The notes: generated from the sequence alone by a model not told the origin. A stretch of DNA of 64,000 nucleotides from Marsupella aquatica (GCA_973895155.1 OZ316899.1:3038001-3102000), one strand, 5' to 3'. Counted from the first letter of the stretch, positions 20,568-32,776 are shown. Translations and numbers: made by a program.

Positions 20568-22174
20568 AACAGACGGTGCAGGAATTTCAGGAGCGAATCA
20601 GGCAGGAAGAGGAGGCAGCCCTGGCTAGGGAAAAGGATTTACCAGGAGGAGATTGGCCGGAGGACATCAGGCGGCTAGCCGAAAAAGGAAGCATACCTCT
20701 AGCCACGATTGAAGAGATCCGCAGGACGGCTTGGGAGCAGAGGCCGCGATGGGCGATGCCGATCACTTCTACTTACTCCACCTACGCTAAGAATAGAGCC
20801 ATGGAGTATGGTGAGATGTGTGGGGAACTTGCGCTCGGCATCTTTGGAGAGGAGTTGGAGGTAGGACCCTTTTTCCATAGGGAGCAGTTGGAGAAGCACC
20901 AATTAGAAGAAGCGGTGGCTTTAGAGAGAAGCAAGAAGGACGAGGTCATTCGGTGGCTTAGGAGGATGGAAGCCGAGATTGAAGATCTAAGGGCGGCCAA
21001 GAAAGCCCAAGATGAACTGTGGATTAAACGGCATGAGCTGAACATCATGCAGGGGCAGTTGGACACCGCGCAGGCTGATAATCAGAATATCAAGGAAAAA
21101 CTGACTCAGACGCAGGGAGAGTTGGCCGACACGATCAAAGAGAGGGAGAAGTGGAAGCAAGAGCTGAAGAATACAGAGGAGGCCCACATAACAGCCAACA
21201 GCCGGGCCATGGCGGAGACCCAAAGAAAGGAATGGGCGTTGAAGGGGGAGCTCGAGAAAATCTGCGGAGCCCTTGAGCAGAAGGAGGCCGAGTTAGGGAA
21301 ATCCTATCAAGGGATTATGGCGCTGCAGCAGGAGCTTGCGTCCCTGACGGCCAGCTTCAAGGCCGACCTAAGGGAGAAGGACGAGATGCTCGAACAGACT
21401 TACGCCAAGATGAACCAGATGGAGTCTGTCATCATTGCAGAGCTCGACAAGGAGCTAAGAGCAACCCGGGAGGAGAGGACTACCTTGAAACAAGAACGGG
21501 AGGAAGCCCAGAAGGAACTAGAGGAGGCACGCAAGGACCTGGATGAGACCCAGGAGGAGTTGGAGGAAATCACGAGGAAGATGGAGAACCTCCAGCGGCG
21601 GGCCGACAACCAAACGGAGCGGCTGAAGAAACAAGCCGCAGTATTTAAGTGCTTGTCTTCATCAGGCCCAACTCCAATTGGGGCAACCAAGTTACCAGGA
21701 GTGGTACTGGCCGAAGAAAAAGCCGCGCCACCTGCACCAGTGCCGGAAGTAAGTGGGAAGGGGAAGGGACCAGCTGCCGAACCAGAAAAGAAGAAAAAGC
21801 GGAAACCTTCAGGGTCAAGGAGTAATCCGACTCCACAAGCCGTGGTGACCAAGGAGGTAGAACCAGCACCATCCTCCGGCATGAATACGGCAATAGATCC
21901 CGCTATCATCACAGGTGGGGGTGGTGCGGCCCAAGCCGAACTACTCAGTAATGAGGCCGGTATTCCAGATCCGCCTCTTGAGCAGGCCGGGGAGACCGTA
22001 GCCGAGGCTGAGGCCGTAACCGATTCCCGAGCCGACGCCGATGGTGGACCCAGTCAGGCCGATGGAGAGTTGACTCAGTCAAGGGCAGGTAATCTGTCAG
22101 AAAATGAACCTATGGCAGTGGCTGAGGAGGAAGCGTTGGGGGCGTCCATTAAGGATCCACCATCGGTGTCGTGA
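20552..22174 (+). CDS. Long coiled-coil ORF overlapping the upstream ORF
   Basis: The frame is open across the end of the previous ORF; the first in-frame ATG is only at 20756, so translation probably enters from upstream by a -1 shift, or one base has mutated. Residues about 110-360 are a near-continuous coiled coil (Glu/Lys/Gln with Leu heptads). A Pro/Ala/Gly-rich low-complexity tail with a short basic stretch (KKKKRKPSGSR) follows. It resembles the partial ORF at 2-649. No enzyme motif is visible. It is likely structural. Confidence 0.5.
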   Translation, partial: SFDGIKQTVQEFQERIRQEEEAALAREKDLPGGDWPEDIRRLAEKGSIPLATIEEIRRTAWEQRPRWAMPITSTYSTYAKNRAMEYGEMCGELALGIFGEELEVGPFFHREQLEKHQLEEAVALERSKKDEVIRWLRRMEAEIEDLRAAKKAQDELWIKRHELNIMQGQLDTAQADNQNIKEKLTQTQGELADTIKEREKWKQELKNTEEAHITANSRAMAETQRKEWALKGELEKICGALEQKEAELGKSYQGIMALQQELASLTASFKADLREKDEMLEQTYAKMNQMESVIIAELDKELRATREERTTLKQEREEAQKELEEARKDLDETQEELEEITRKMENLQRRADNQTERLKKQAAVFKCLSSSGPTPIGATKLPGVVLAEEKAAPPAPVPEVSGKGKGPAAEPEKKKKRKPSGSRSNPTPQAVVTKEVEPAPSSGMNTAIDPAIITGGGGAAQAELLSNEAGIPDPPLEQAGETVAEAEAVTDSRADADGGPSQADGELTQSRAGNLSENEPMAVAEEEALGASIKDPPSVS

Positions 22175-23090
22175 CGGTGCAAGGGCGCCGTTCCTTTTAG
22201 GGAGGGCGGACGTGGAGGGAGGAGGCGTGAGTGGGCAGGGCGGGCGCTGATCTCCAAGTTTAAGATTAGGATCAAGACCAGGAGCGGCCCTGACACTTAG
22301 CTTAGTGGGATTGCGGTCCCACTGGTAGGAGCAACACTTGTGCTCCTGCCTTGCTGTACATAGGTAGATTCGGGCAAGTAGATTACTATTAAGTAGATTA
22401 GGCTTACGATGCAAAGAATGGCGGATCCACTACTAGGATAAGTACCTGGGCAGCGGGGAGCTCAGGGCCTCTTCTTTAGCAAGTTTTTAGTTTGCACCAG
22501 CCGGGCTGGGATCAAGTAGTACGAGAAGCTCTCGGTTAGTCATACAGTGACCCTTGTGTATATTCATGTTTCTTCATGCCTAAGAGCTGAATAGAGTTGG
22601 CCTCACGGCTTAGTTCGTAGAGCTTGTGTATGAGATATACTGTTTGTATGGCAAGTGCATGGTATGACTCAGTCAGAATGAGTCATTTTGCTATTTGTGT
22701 GTCGCATTAACTTGTGTGAAGAGTGCCCACATCAACCAAAAGGAAGGAAAGTAAGCAGGGGAGTGAGAGTTGGATGTGTCGAGCTGAGAGAGGTCTTAGC
22801 GGCTTAACCAAGCCTATTGGGGATCATTCCGGCGGCGGAATCCAAACATACCTAACAAGACGGAGGGGAAGACAGGGGAAGGCCTAGATTAGGCCGGCTA
22901 CGTATCTCATGACCCGATGAAGGATCTGTCCAGTATATGTGTGTAAAATGTTAATAGTAGTAGTAGAAGGTTAGCAGCGTCCCATGCCGCTAAGCTGCGG
23001 AAACAGCCTCGCCAAGCGCGAAACCTGCGGGAATCGGCTTGAGCTGGGGGGTTTCTTGGGTTTAGGGAGCCATGGGACGCACCACACATC
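22175..23090 (+). other. Non-coding stretch, possible LTR
   Basis: No gene is visible. By analogy with 650-1660, where a coiled-coil ORF is also followed by about 1 kb without coding capacity, this may be the LTR of the element carrying the two preceding ORFs. The right edge, near 23.09 kb, is where CACTA-type coding sequence begins abruptly. Confidence 0.3.
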
Positions 23091-23106
23091 ATCATTTTTT
23101 GAAGGC

Positions 23107-25233
23107 AAATCCCTTACAGAGAAAGACAGGCACTGATTGCACACTTTGGCAATGAGATTGAGCAACGTGGACCCCCAGCACGAGTGACCAAAGAGGAGAT
23201 CAGGCAGTGGGGAGCATTGAGGGATGACTATATCAAACAAGGGGGCAGGGAAGATGGAGTGAGTGATCCAATAAAGCGATATGGTGTAAAAAGACTGAGC
23301 ATATTGGACTTGGAGCTCAAGTATTCGAGGGTAGCCTCTTGGAGTTGATGCTAATTGGGATACATGTTTTGGTTCAGAGCATGTGCATTCATTTTGAAGA
23401 GAGAGACTAAACTTGAGGCATTTGCTGACGCTTTTGCATTGCAACGGTGCAGGAGTTTGAGCCAAGCAAACATAACATTGATGTTATGCACATTGAGAAG
23501 AATATTTGTGAGAGTCTACTCAGATTCTTGTGTGGAGAGAAAGACACTGGTTCAGTGAGATTGGATCTTGAACAGAGGGGAATGAAACCCCATCTTTGGT
23601 TGAGGCCACATGCCCATAGAGCTGATGTGCTCTTGAAGTACCAAGTGCCCTATGTTTTGACAGACACAGAGTGGGAACTATTTGTGCAGAGGTTGAGTTC
23701 TTTGAAGGTTCCTTCAAACTATGGTAGTGCTTTCAAGAAGCATATCATGACTAGAAAGCTTGGTAGTATGAAAAGCCATGACTACCATATGTTGATGCAA
23801 CAGGTGTTGCCTTTATGTCTGAGGGGCCTGTTGCAGAAGCCTGTTCGTAATGTGATCATGCGACTTAGTGATGTGTTTTGTCATATTTGTGTGAAGGTTT
23901 GGGATGCCACACACTTCCCACAACTGACAGAAGATGTAGCTCAGGTGCTGTGTGACCTGGAGATTTATTTTCCTCCCGCATTTTTTGATGTCATGACCCA
24001 CCTACTTGTCCATGTTGTGGAAGAGCTACACCAATTTGGGCCTGTGAGTGCTCGTTGGTTGTATCCTTTGGAACGGTACATGAAGCTGCTCAAAGGTCAC
24101 ATGAGAACATATTACAAACCTGAAGCAAGCTGGCTAAAGGTTACATCAAGGATGAGACTCTGGGATTTCTGACCGAATACATAGCACAATATGAGCATGT
24201 GAAGACCAGGGTGTGGAATTCTGATGAGGAGGAAGGGGTCATAGGTGAAGTACTGGAAGGGGCTGCAACCACAAAGAACCTGACCACAACTATGAGGGAC
24301 TTGGCACATGACTTTGTATTGCACAACATTGTGGTGATGGAACCTTGGATACAGTGAGTGCATACATGTGCTATAATCCAGTTCATGAGCTTAAATGTTG
24401 TGTACGTGTGATTTTCTCCTTCAGCCTGTTCATATTTACCCAAGCTAATGCCGTGTGGTTGTTTGTTCAAGGAGTATGAGTCATTGAAGGTGGCCCATCC
24501 CACTACAGGAACAACTTTTCCAGGTTTCATGGAGTGGATTAGAGTGGCAATTAGAGAGCATCATGAGACCACCCAAACATGGATGCAGACGTTTACCTAC
24601 TGTCTAATGCCCCTAGCCTGAAAGTGAAGACTTACAAACGGATGAGAGCACATGGGAATCACTTTCGAGTGAAGGATGGTGATAGTGCCTACAGGGTGAC
24701 AATGACTGTGGGCTCATCACTATATTTGAGCAACAGAGCCACAATCACGACAGGGCCTGGATGGAGATGGGATATGTGGGAGAATTAGTTGACATATGGG
24801 CTCTGGACTATGGGGCGGTGTCCAGTCCTGTGATTCTTATGAAAGGTTCATGGGTGCGGTAGGATTGGCTTGGTAATAGGGCTACCATGAAGAGAGACAA
24901 CGACGGTTTCTTGCTGGCCAATTTTAGAGGGAAATTGCCCAAATGGTCTGAGCCATTTGTGTTTCCTAGTCAGGTGGAGCAAGCTTTCTTCCTGTGGAAG
25001 ACTCCCCAGGTTGGCGTGTAGTGTGTCATAAACAGGCCAGGCAACGTCGGATGGAAGGATCAAACCTTGAGTTTCATTTACACTCTCATAGTGCCTTTGA
25101 TCGTTGGCGTTCAGACCAAGTGCCTATAGTTCATGATAGCGGGGACTTCATTCCTATGACAAGGGTCAATGCATTTGCTGAAGGAGGCGAATTCAGAGAT
25201 GCAGATACCAATAGTGTGCCTGTGCCATGAGTA
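23107..25233 (+). pseudogene. TNP2-like CACTA transposase, decayed
   Basis: The reading crosses several frames. A first block (23107-23345) precedes the diagnostic NIDVMHIEKNICESLL at about 23465-23515 (Transposase_21 type). RLSSLKVPSNYGSAFKKHI and a DUF4218-like block follow (SHDYHMLMQQVLPLCLRG, then FPPAFFDVMTHLLVHVVEEL and RWLYPLERYMKLLKG). After a frameshift near 24135 come GYIKDETLGFLTEYIA and an intron-like gap. Then a DUF4216-like region (DVYLLSNAPSLKVKTYKRM, and after a further frame change FVFPSQVEQAFFLW). The N-terminal half and the catalytic start are absent. This enzyme would bind and cut CACTA termini; this copy cannot. Confidence 0.8.
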
Positions 25234-25587
25234 ATGTGAATTGTTTGCATGGACAATAGTGAGGGGATGTGTAATAAAGTAATTCTGAAGCAACACAGAT
25301 GTATGGATGGATGCCTAGTGATTGTGGTTGCATTGTATTATACGGGGTGACCATTGATGACATGTTTTTGTGGTCCAGTAGGATGGAATAGAGTGACACA
25401 GAGATGTGTGAGTATGAAAGGAAAGCTATGGAACAACGAGCATACGTGAAAGCCAAAATTGCAGAACTGGATCTGGAAAAGGATGTGGCTGAATTGTAAG
25501 GGAATGATTCTCAACTACACCCCTCCGCTGAGTTTGTGTGACATGAATAGTTCAATGTGGCACTGAAATTGTGATTGTATTCTCATA

Positions 25588-28500
25588 TTGGAATGTCGCA
25601 GACCAACAGGTTTTTCAAAGAAACAAAAGGAGTACGCAAGAAGGGTGACCAGCACTATATCTAGGCCTATGCGTTGGAGTGACAGGTTGAGCAAGAAGGT
25701 CGTACCTACAATGGCAGAATGTGGAGATGACATGGATGCTGCGCAAGTGGGTGCAGACACTAGACAAGAAGATGCAGATGATGAGTATTTTCTAGAGGAA
25801 ATGGATGAGGATGGGGGTTATGAAGATGAATACATTGCAGAGCAGCCCCAAAAGAAACAGGTAAGTAGTTTTCCCAACAAGCTAGGTTTAGAGTTAAAAA
25901 CTCTTGTTGAGAGGTTTCATATGTTCAGTAGTACACCCTATGTACCTTGCTTAGTTCCTGACATTGTAGTTGGTGATGTGATGCAGCGTCCTGCCAGTTC
26001 TATTTTGCCTGCAAAGCCTGTGCATGCACCATACCAGCAGGGGGGGCTGACCTCTGATCAAGGTTGGCGAGGTGGTAGTAGTGGTAGATCCTAGGCTGGT
26101 GCCCAGTACTATGGCAGGGGGCAAGCTCTAGGTTATGCCCGTGGTAGAGGTAGAGCAGGTCCAAACCCACAGTCTCGTGGGTATGGACGTCCACCTCAAC
26201 CATGGGGATGTGAGTATATATCTATATGCCAATTATTTGTGAAGGCATGGCACTCCTGAATTTCAGATTGCATATCAATTTTTGACATTGTTTGGGATGT
26301 ATTGGATTCAGACAACATGAAATTCTGTCCACCTGCCATTGCATGCAGATTCTGCCCAACCTGATTGGGCAAATGCTGGTAATGATCAGTTCCAATGTCC
26401 ACAAGGACAGACATGGGTTGAACCAGGTTGGGAGGATGGTGGTGGGTCGTGGAATGAACAAGGTTGGGAAGGTGGTGCAGGTAATTGGAAGGGATTTCAA
26501 AATACAGTACCTACAAACGTTGGAAGAGGGGCAGGTAATGTCTGATCTTGTCAGCAATGGAAGAACTCATTATATGTGGAGTCCATTGACGTGGGGAGGA
26601 TTCTGCACATGTATAATAATAGAAAATGTATGTGTGCAGGTTGGACAGACGAACCATCGACTCAAGTATTCACTAATGCCCCTATGCAGATGCAGCACGG
26701 AAGGGGGCCAGGTATGTTGGTGAATGTTCATATGTTTTCCTATAGTTTGTACTACGTTTTTAGTACATATGTTTGCAGCCACATACCTAAAAAGTGACAT
26801 CATCTGGCCCCTGTACTAGGCTGGACAGGTGGTCCAGGGTCACAACAATTCCATAGTGCAGTCCCTGCACAGGCATCTACAGGCAGAGCTACAGGTATGC
26901 ATGTTTGAAGGATTTTTCTTAAGTGAAGCATTGAATGTTGGCGTCATCCATTCTGCTGTATGTAGTTCTCAAGCATGAATGGCATTGTATTTTCCCAGGT
27001 GGCTTCAGAATCCCAGGTAGGGTGAATGAAGGGGTGGCCAATACAACGCCCAATACTATCGAGAGCAGTGCACGAGGGGAGGTGACAAAGAAAGGGAACG
27101 TAAAGTTGAATGAGAGACAATGGGTGGATGTTGAGTGTCCTCGTAAGAACCGTTGGCATGCTGATTTGAAAGCTGAAGTATTGCGTTGGTTAGATGTGAG
27201 TGTTATTAATTTAAAAAAACAACATCCAAAAGATTGGAAGACTGTATGTGAAAATGTTGCTGCCAAATGGAATTATGTGGGCAGTGATGATGGCGTGGAC
27301 ATAGGTTGCCTAGAGAGTACAGCAGGTAAAATCATAAAGCAAGAGAGGTGGAGAATGCATAAGGCTTGGAAGGAAGGTGGGGAGAAGCCAGATATGCTTC
27401 CACCAGCCAGTTGTGATGATAAAGTGTGGGCAAGGTTAGTAGCTTATTTTGTAACAGATGCTTCGAAAAAGAAGAGTTCACAGATGACCGAGGCCAGGTT
27501 GAGTGTTCAGAACCCTAATCTGACAGGAAGGACCGGCACTGCACCGACAGCAAAACGTTTGGTAAGAATCAATGGCCTAGCTATGTAATTTATGCTACAC
27601 TATGTACTGTTTTTTAGTGTAAACCCATACATGTAAACTTTGTTTTCTAGTGTACGTTCCCTGAATAATAATGATAACTTGTGTTTGCCATGCATGTGCA
27701 AAAAGCCCAATTGGGGCAAAGCCCTTCAAAAGAAGAGTTGAGGGCTGAAATTGTGAACACCCGGGCTCAAGAGGGTGCATCTGAATCCTCCAAGCATGTA
27801 AGTTATATGAGTTCTGATTGGTAATTGAATGACCTGCGTTGAATTTCAGGTGTACATTGTATATAACATTGATTGTGCATATATTGCCCAACATTTCATA
27901 TGGAGTGATTGAACCGATACCCCTGTGTCATGTAGGGAGGTAGATCTTCACTTACAGAGATAAGTGGTCATTTGAAGGCTGTCAAAACATGTCTTCCAGA
28001 GATCAATGAGCGTTTGAATTCATTGACTAACTTGTTCCATATGAACTTCAAGACATTAATGGAAGCTGTTGTGTTGGTGAGAGATAAAATTGATTCCAAT
28101 TCTGCAGGAGTTCAACCATCACCACTTGAGGTGGCAAAGTCGATGCACTCTTCTGGCATGCCAACGACATGTAGGCTTGAAGGTAAGGCCTTTACAACTG
28201 TGTGGGATATGATTAGTAAATGTATAGTTTGAATTGACATAGTTTGTTGAATGTGTTATTTTCAGTAACATATATTGTGGTTGTTGTGTCCATAGAGAAT
28301 AAGACAGGTGCTGCAGAGAAGAAGTATGAGAACCTGACAAATACTCGCTGTAATTTAGAGGCAACAAAGTTGTAGTCTGTACAAGCAACTTGTTTGACAG
28401 AGGGGCAGTCAACCATGTTTGGATGAGGATGACATTGACAAGGGAGTGGATGATATCAATGTTGGGGCAAATGAGGATATCAGCAAGCATGACAATGATA

Positions 28501-29093
28501 CCATTGAGCTAGATTCATGTTATGTAGATCTTGACTCCATTGCAGAGATAAATGATTTGCAGAATGTATCATTCTCAATGACAGGTGTGCCTCTTGTTGA
28601 GATAAATCCAACCAAAGAGTTAGTTGGTATGACACTCCCAGGTGGTGAACCTGCTACTGTGACAATCCTAACAGAGGAACCTACTGAGCCTAGCTTCACT
28701 ATTGTGAAGAGAGGAAGCATGCGCACACAAAGCAAGTCTGCTGGTGGGAGCACAACCACGTCAAAGGTTTCATACAAACCTCCAAGAACGGTGCTGGCAG
28801 AAAGATCTAAGGTGGAAGTAAGGAAAGCACCTAATGCTGAGGGACAAAGTGGCTTGTTAGCTGTTGATGAGAGTGGAACACGAGTAGGATTTGGCAGAGT
28901 GCAGGTTGGTTCCACAACGTTCCATGGCAAGCGGATTCCCCCAGGTTATTCAGTAGTGTTACTCACATTACTAGTGAAACCTAAAGCTGTCATTCCCATT
29001 CCAAACACAAATGATGATCCTCCTCAAAAGATACTTGGAGATGCTGCAGGTTCTTTGGTATTATGGCCAAGCAAGTTCATAGAGAATCCATAA
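25588..29093 (+). pseudogene. TNP1-like gene of the CACTA element, multi-exon
   Basis: Exons can be read with GT-AG borders. One ends at 25860. A Gly/Arg-rich one follows and contains a TAG at 26092-26094. Then come 26349-26534, 26640-26711, 26820-26894, one from 26999 to about 27560, about 27690-27798, about 27937-28180, and a long one from about 28419 to the stop at 29091-29093. The 26999 exon carries the plant Transposase_24-like block (WARLVAYFVTDASKKKSSQM, ending near TGRTGTAPTAKRL). The last exon ends with ILGDAAGSLVLWPSKF, like the C-terminal part of CACTA TNP1 proteins. Three internal exons look like duplicates of each other. The product would bind subterminal repeats. The stop suggests inactivity unless that part is intronic. 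Confidence 0.7.
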
Positions 29094-29589
29094 CAATGTC
29101 ATGCCATTATTTGTTTGTAGTGTGAGTCATGTTATGTAGATTTTAGATGTCAAGAAGGAGTACAAGAATCATGTCCTCTTGGAGATTCATAGTAACATGC
29201 ATGTGCTTTCAGTTATCTCATCATGCAGTCATCAATTATGAGTTCCTGTTTTGTCTGAATTACATTGATCACATTGTAAACTATTCCATTGGAATTCAAA
29301 TGATCTACATTTTTGAGCAAGATTGTGATTCTGTTTAATTCTTATTAATGTTTTGTGTAGGATCTCCTTATATGATGCTTTGTTTCATGTGAATGTCATT
29401 CATGCTATGCTCTTTCTTGTATTCAATGTGTTATATTTCTAAAGTTAGAACATCAAGTTTCTATGTATTGTAATGTGGAGTGCTCTCTCTCCTTATGAAC
29501 TGTCCCTCTGTGTTCATTAGTCATGGTTACAACTTGCATGTGAACCTTATTAGTTATAAACATGAGTATATAGAGTCCCAAATGGTTCT

Positions 29590-29947
29590 GTTGTGTGACC
29601 CGGGCCAGGGTCTCCATTGGTCTCTCCTGTGACACTAAATGGTCACACGCTAGTCGTTGTTGAATGCGGGTAAGTCATGTGTGTGACTTACCATGTGACT
29701 CGTCAAAGTCATATTGCAGTCACGTAGAAACAAGGCTACACTCCACAATAAAGTCACAGATCAATCACAAATGGGTATCAAGCAAGCCACAAAGCCCAGT
29801 ATCAATAGTGACTTCCATTTTTTGGTCTCAACTTTTGCAACTCCAAGGGTCACAGCGTGGGTCAAGTCACGTTGAGTCACAATGAAGTCACATGAGCCAA
29901 AATGAGTCACATATTGCGGTCTCAGTTCACCTCGGATTCTTCTAGTG
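29590..29947. repeat. CACTA subterminal GTGAC repeat array and right terminus
   Basis: More than a dozen TGTGAC/GTCACA-type pentamers to hexamers occur in both orientations, spaced about 10-40 bp. The region ends in TAGTG at 29943-29947. Such arrays bind the TNP1/TNPA protein in En/Spm elements. The adjoining bases (29948 on) are Copia coding sequence. Confidence 0.7.
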
Positions 29948-31864
29948 TTAGCAACTGGTGAGAAGACCTCATTGTAATCCACACCTTTCTTTTGTGTGAA
30001 TCCCTTTGCTACCAACCTAGCCTTGTAGACCTTTGATCCACTTCCTGCAGAATTATCCTTCAGCTTGTAAATCCACTTGCTGTCCACCACTTGCTGACCC
30101 TTAGGCAGCTTAACAAGCTCCCAAGTTTTGTTGTCCTTTAGTGACTGCATCTCCGTTTGCATTGCTACAGTCCACTTCTGCTTCTCCTTTGAAGCACTTG
30201 CCTCATGAAATGAAGAAGGTTCCCCTTCTTCCAAAACCAACGCATCACCCTCATCATCAGCTGTAAAATTGTCCTCTTGCAATTGAGATGAATCAACCCA
30301 CTGTCCATACCTAGGAGGAGCGCGTACAGTGCGACCATATGTTCTTCTAGTCGATGACTCCGGTTGAATTGCATCTACTGGTACAATTTGAAGCTCAGCA
30401 GCATCCACTTGCTGCTCACCAGCATCAACAAACTCCTCTTATTCCTCTGGCACAGGAACCAGCTCCATGCTTGGAGCACCTCCTTCTCTCCGATCATATA
30501 CCTCATGATCAATCTCCCCCTCAACGAGATCCAGGATAGGAGATTTTCTTTTGTCAGTACGCGAGACCCGAGTATTCTCCCCCTCCTTCAATAATTTGGA
30601 TTCATTGAAGGAAACATCCCTACTGACAACGAGCTTACAAGCAATAGGATCCCGTAGCCTGTAGGCCTTCACACCACTCTGATACCCAAGAAAAATACAT
30701 TTCTTGGACGTAGGATCCAACTTGGTCCTATTCTGCTTTGGTGTGAGAGCATATGACATCACTTCCAAAAACTACCAAGCCATGATAGTCTGCTTGCCGC
30801 TTATAACGCATTTCAAACAGCGTTTTGAAATTGATGGCACTAGAAGGAGAAAGATTTACCAAATAAGCTGCAGCACTGACAGCTTCTGCCCAAAATTCTT
30901 GTGGTAAACCTGATTGGCTCAACATACTCCGTGACCGCTCCAACAGTGTTTGATTGAGCCTCACAGCGACACCATTCTGTTGCGAAGTATAAATTGTGGT
31001 GAGATGGCGAGTTATCCCCTGTTCTGCACAGTACTCTTCAAATTCTATTGAAGTGTACTCCCCATCATTGTCTGACCTCAGACTCTTCACCCTTGTATCC
31101 AAACACTTAACCGTGTTTCCTGTCTGATTCTCCACTTGGGCCTTCCACTTTGTAAAAATGGACAAGACATCAGACTTATGCGTCATGAAATAAATCCATA
31201 CAAATCTCAAGTAATCGTCAATAAATGATACATAGTACAATTTTCCAGAGTGTGAAGGAGTCGGGGATGGACCCCACACGTCACTATGTATGTACTCAAG
31301 AATCGCTTTGGAATAATGAGTTCCAACACCGAAAGCACAACGATGCTGCTTTCCAAAAATGCAATGCTCACAGAAATCCAATTTACAAGATTGCAAATCA
31401 AAAATGAGCCCATTCTTCCGCAAGATAGCCAATCCCTTCTCACTCATGTGGCCTAGCCGTGAATGCCATAGTTGAGTCATTTCCTCGTGAGACTTAGTTA
31501 CATTGGTCTCTCCACATATTGTATTGCCTTGCAGCACATACAAATTCTTCTATCTGCTCCCCTTCAAAATCACTGCCTCTCCGGACATGACTTGAAGTTC
31601 ACCATCAATTACTCACCATTGATGACCATTTGTATCCAACACACCGAGTGAAATCAAATTCTTACGCATGCCAGGTACAAACCTGACTCCAGACACTGTG
31701 CGCACAATGTCATCAAATATTTGAATTTTTACAGACCCAATACCCTCAACTCGATAGGATTGATCATTTCCCATCAAAACTGAACCGTTTGACACAGAAT
31801 AAGAATTGAAATACTCGCAAATGTAACAAATATGAAAGGAGCAAGCACAATCAAGAATCCACAC
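29948..31864 (-). pseudogene. pol: Copia protease-integrase-RT fragment
   Basis: The protease block WILDCACSFHICYICEYF lies where relatives have a D-S/T-G motif, so the site is damaged. A nonsense codon near 31611 follows. The GAG-pre-integrase motif LWHSRLGHMSEKGLAIL and zinc-binding CEHCIFGKQHR precede the integrase core: HSDVWGPSPTPSHSGKLYYV, SLRSDNDGEYTS and QNGVAVRLNQTLLER, where the Glu of the last motif reads Val. In 30768-30439 comes the linker (TKLDPTSKKCIFLGYQSG). RT begins in 30408-29948 (TWELVKLPKGQQVVDSKWIY, ARLVAKGFTQ) and ends at FSPVAN at the CACTA junction. Confidence 0.85.
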
Positions 31865-31909
31865 ATTATTTTCTCTCCTAGATGATGTGCACAGCGGATA
31901 CTCCTGACT

Positions 31910-32776
31910 TCATAAAACATACTCATCATTGAGTAAATCAACTTCTCCATCAGCACTAGCCACATTGGCTGATGAAGATTCAGCTGCCTTACCCTTACAA
32001 TCCCTCTTAACGTGACCAAGCTTCTGACACTTCCAGAAGACTATTGGCTTTCTCTCCTGGGACTTCCCCCTTGAAGCAAATCTTGCACTAGATTTACTTC
32101 TTCCCATGCCCTGCGTGCGTTGCTCTTGATGCTTTTGTAACCTCCCACGATTCACATTCAAGGCAGCACCAGACGATGATGATGGCTGAGAGGGCATGGT
32201 CAATTTCTGCTACAAGTCATCAGTCAACAGAGCACTTACAACTTCATTGTAAGTGATAGTCTTCCTGTCACGATGAAGCAGCACTCATGACAATGACTGA
32301 TACGATGAGGGTAAAGAGCTAAGCAAGTGAAGAGCTTGCCGCTCATCACTCAACTCCTCCCCCAAATTTTGCAAATCAATGACTAGGTCGTTGAAACCAT
32401 CGATATGGTCCTGAATCTTTGCACTTCCCTCCTTCATCTTGAAGCTCATAAGCTTCAAAGATGTGTAGAGCCGATTCGATAGCTCCTTTTGATGGTACTT
32501 TTGCTCCAACACGGCAAACAATGATGCACAATCGACATGGTCTGCCAACTGCTTGATGATATTAGGCTGAAGACAGAGCATCACGGTGCTCATAGCTTGC
32601 TCCTGCATGTCCTGCCAGTCATCATTGTCGACATCATTTGGCTGGTCCTTCAGCAATTTCCCAAGCCCGGTTGCATGGAGTACCCCCTTCACTTGTCGCT
32701 CCCACAACAAGTAGTTCGTGCGGCCATCGTATTTCGTAACCTCAAACTTGGGACCTCCAAGCTTGATTGTCCCCAT
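31910..32776 (-). pseudogene. gag: Copia gag
   Basis: The start is a weak one: the frame opens near 32776 (MGTIKLGGPKFEVTKYDGR) with the Copia Gag blocks NYLLWERQVKGVL, VMLCLQPNIIKQL and LYTSLKLMSFKMKEGSAKIQ. A stop near 32285 and a frameshift separate it from the nucleocapsid part (32203-31910). There the CCHC knuckle reads FWKCQKLGHVKRDC, so the first Cys is lost. It would form the particle shell. Confidence 0.8.

Larger units (their letters stand above)
23091..29947 (+). mobile_element. CACTA (En/Spm) DNA transposon, 5' truncated
   Basis: A TNP2-like transposase region (23.1-25.2 kb) is followed by a TNP1-like multi-exon gene (25.6-29.1 kb), the usual CACTA layout. The right end reads CTTCTAGTG, the complement of a CACTAGAAG terminus, at 29939-29947. 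About 330 bp of dense GTGAC/GTCAC repeats precede it, as expected of a subterminal region. The TNP2 N-terminus and the left terminus are missing. Just beyond 29947 lies the reverse transcriptase of a Copia element, so the transposon inserted there; the other Copia half is no longer at the left side. Confidence 0.8.

Noticed and set aside
22427-22440. CACTACTAGGATA as the left CACTA terminus
   Set aside because: It does not match the right terminus (CACTAGAAG), lacks GTGAC subterminal repeats, and lies well before the first transposase sequence.
29590-29930. Repeated GTGAC words as a CRISPR-like array
   Set aside because: The motifs are 5-6 bp, in both orientations and unevenly spaced. The host is a plant and the array is the subterminal region of a CACTA element.
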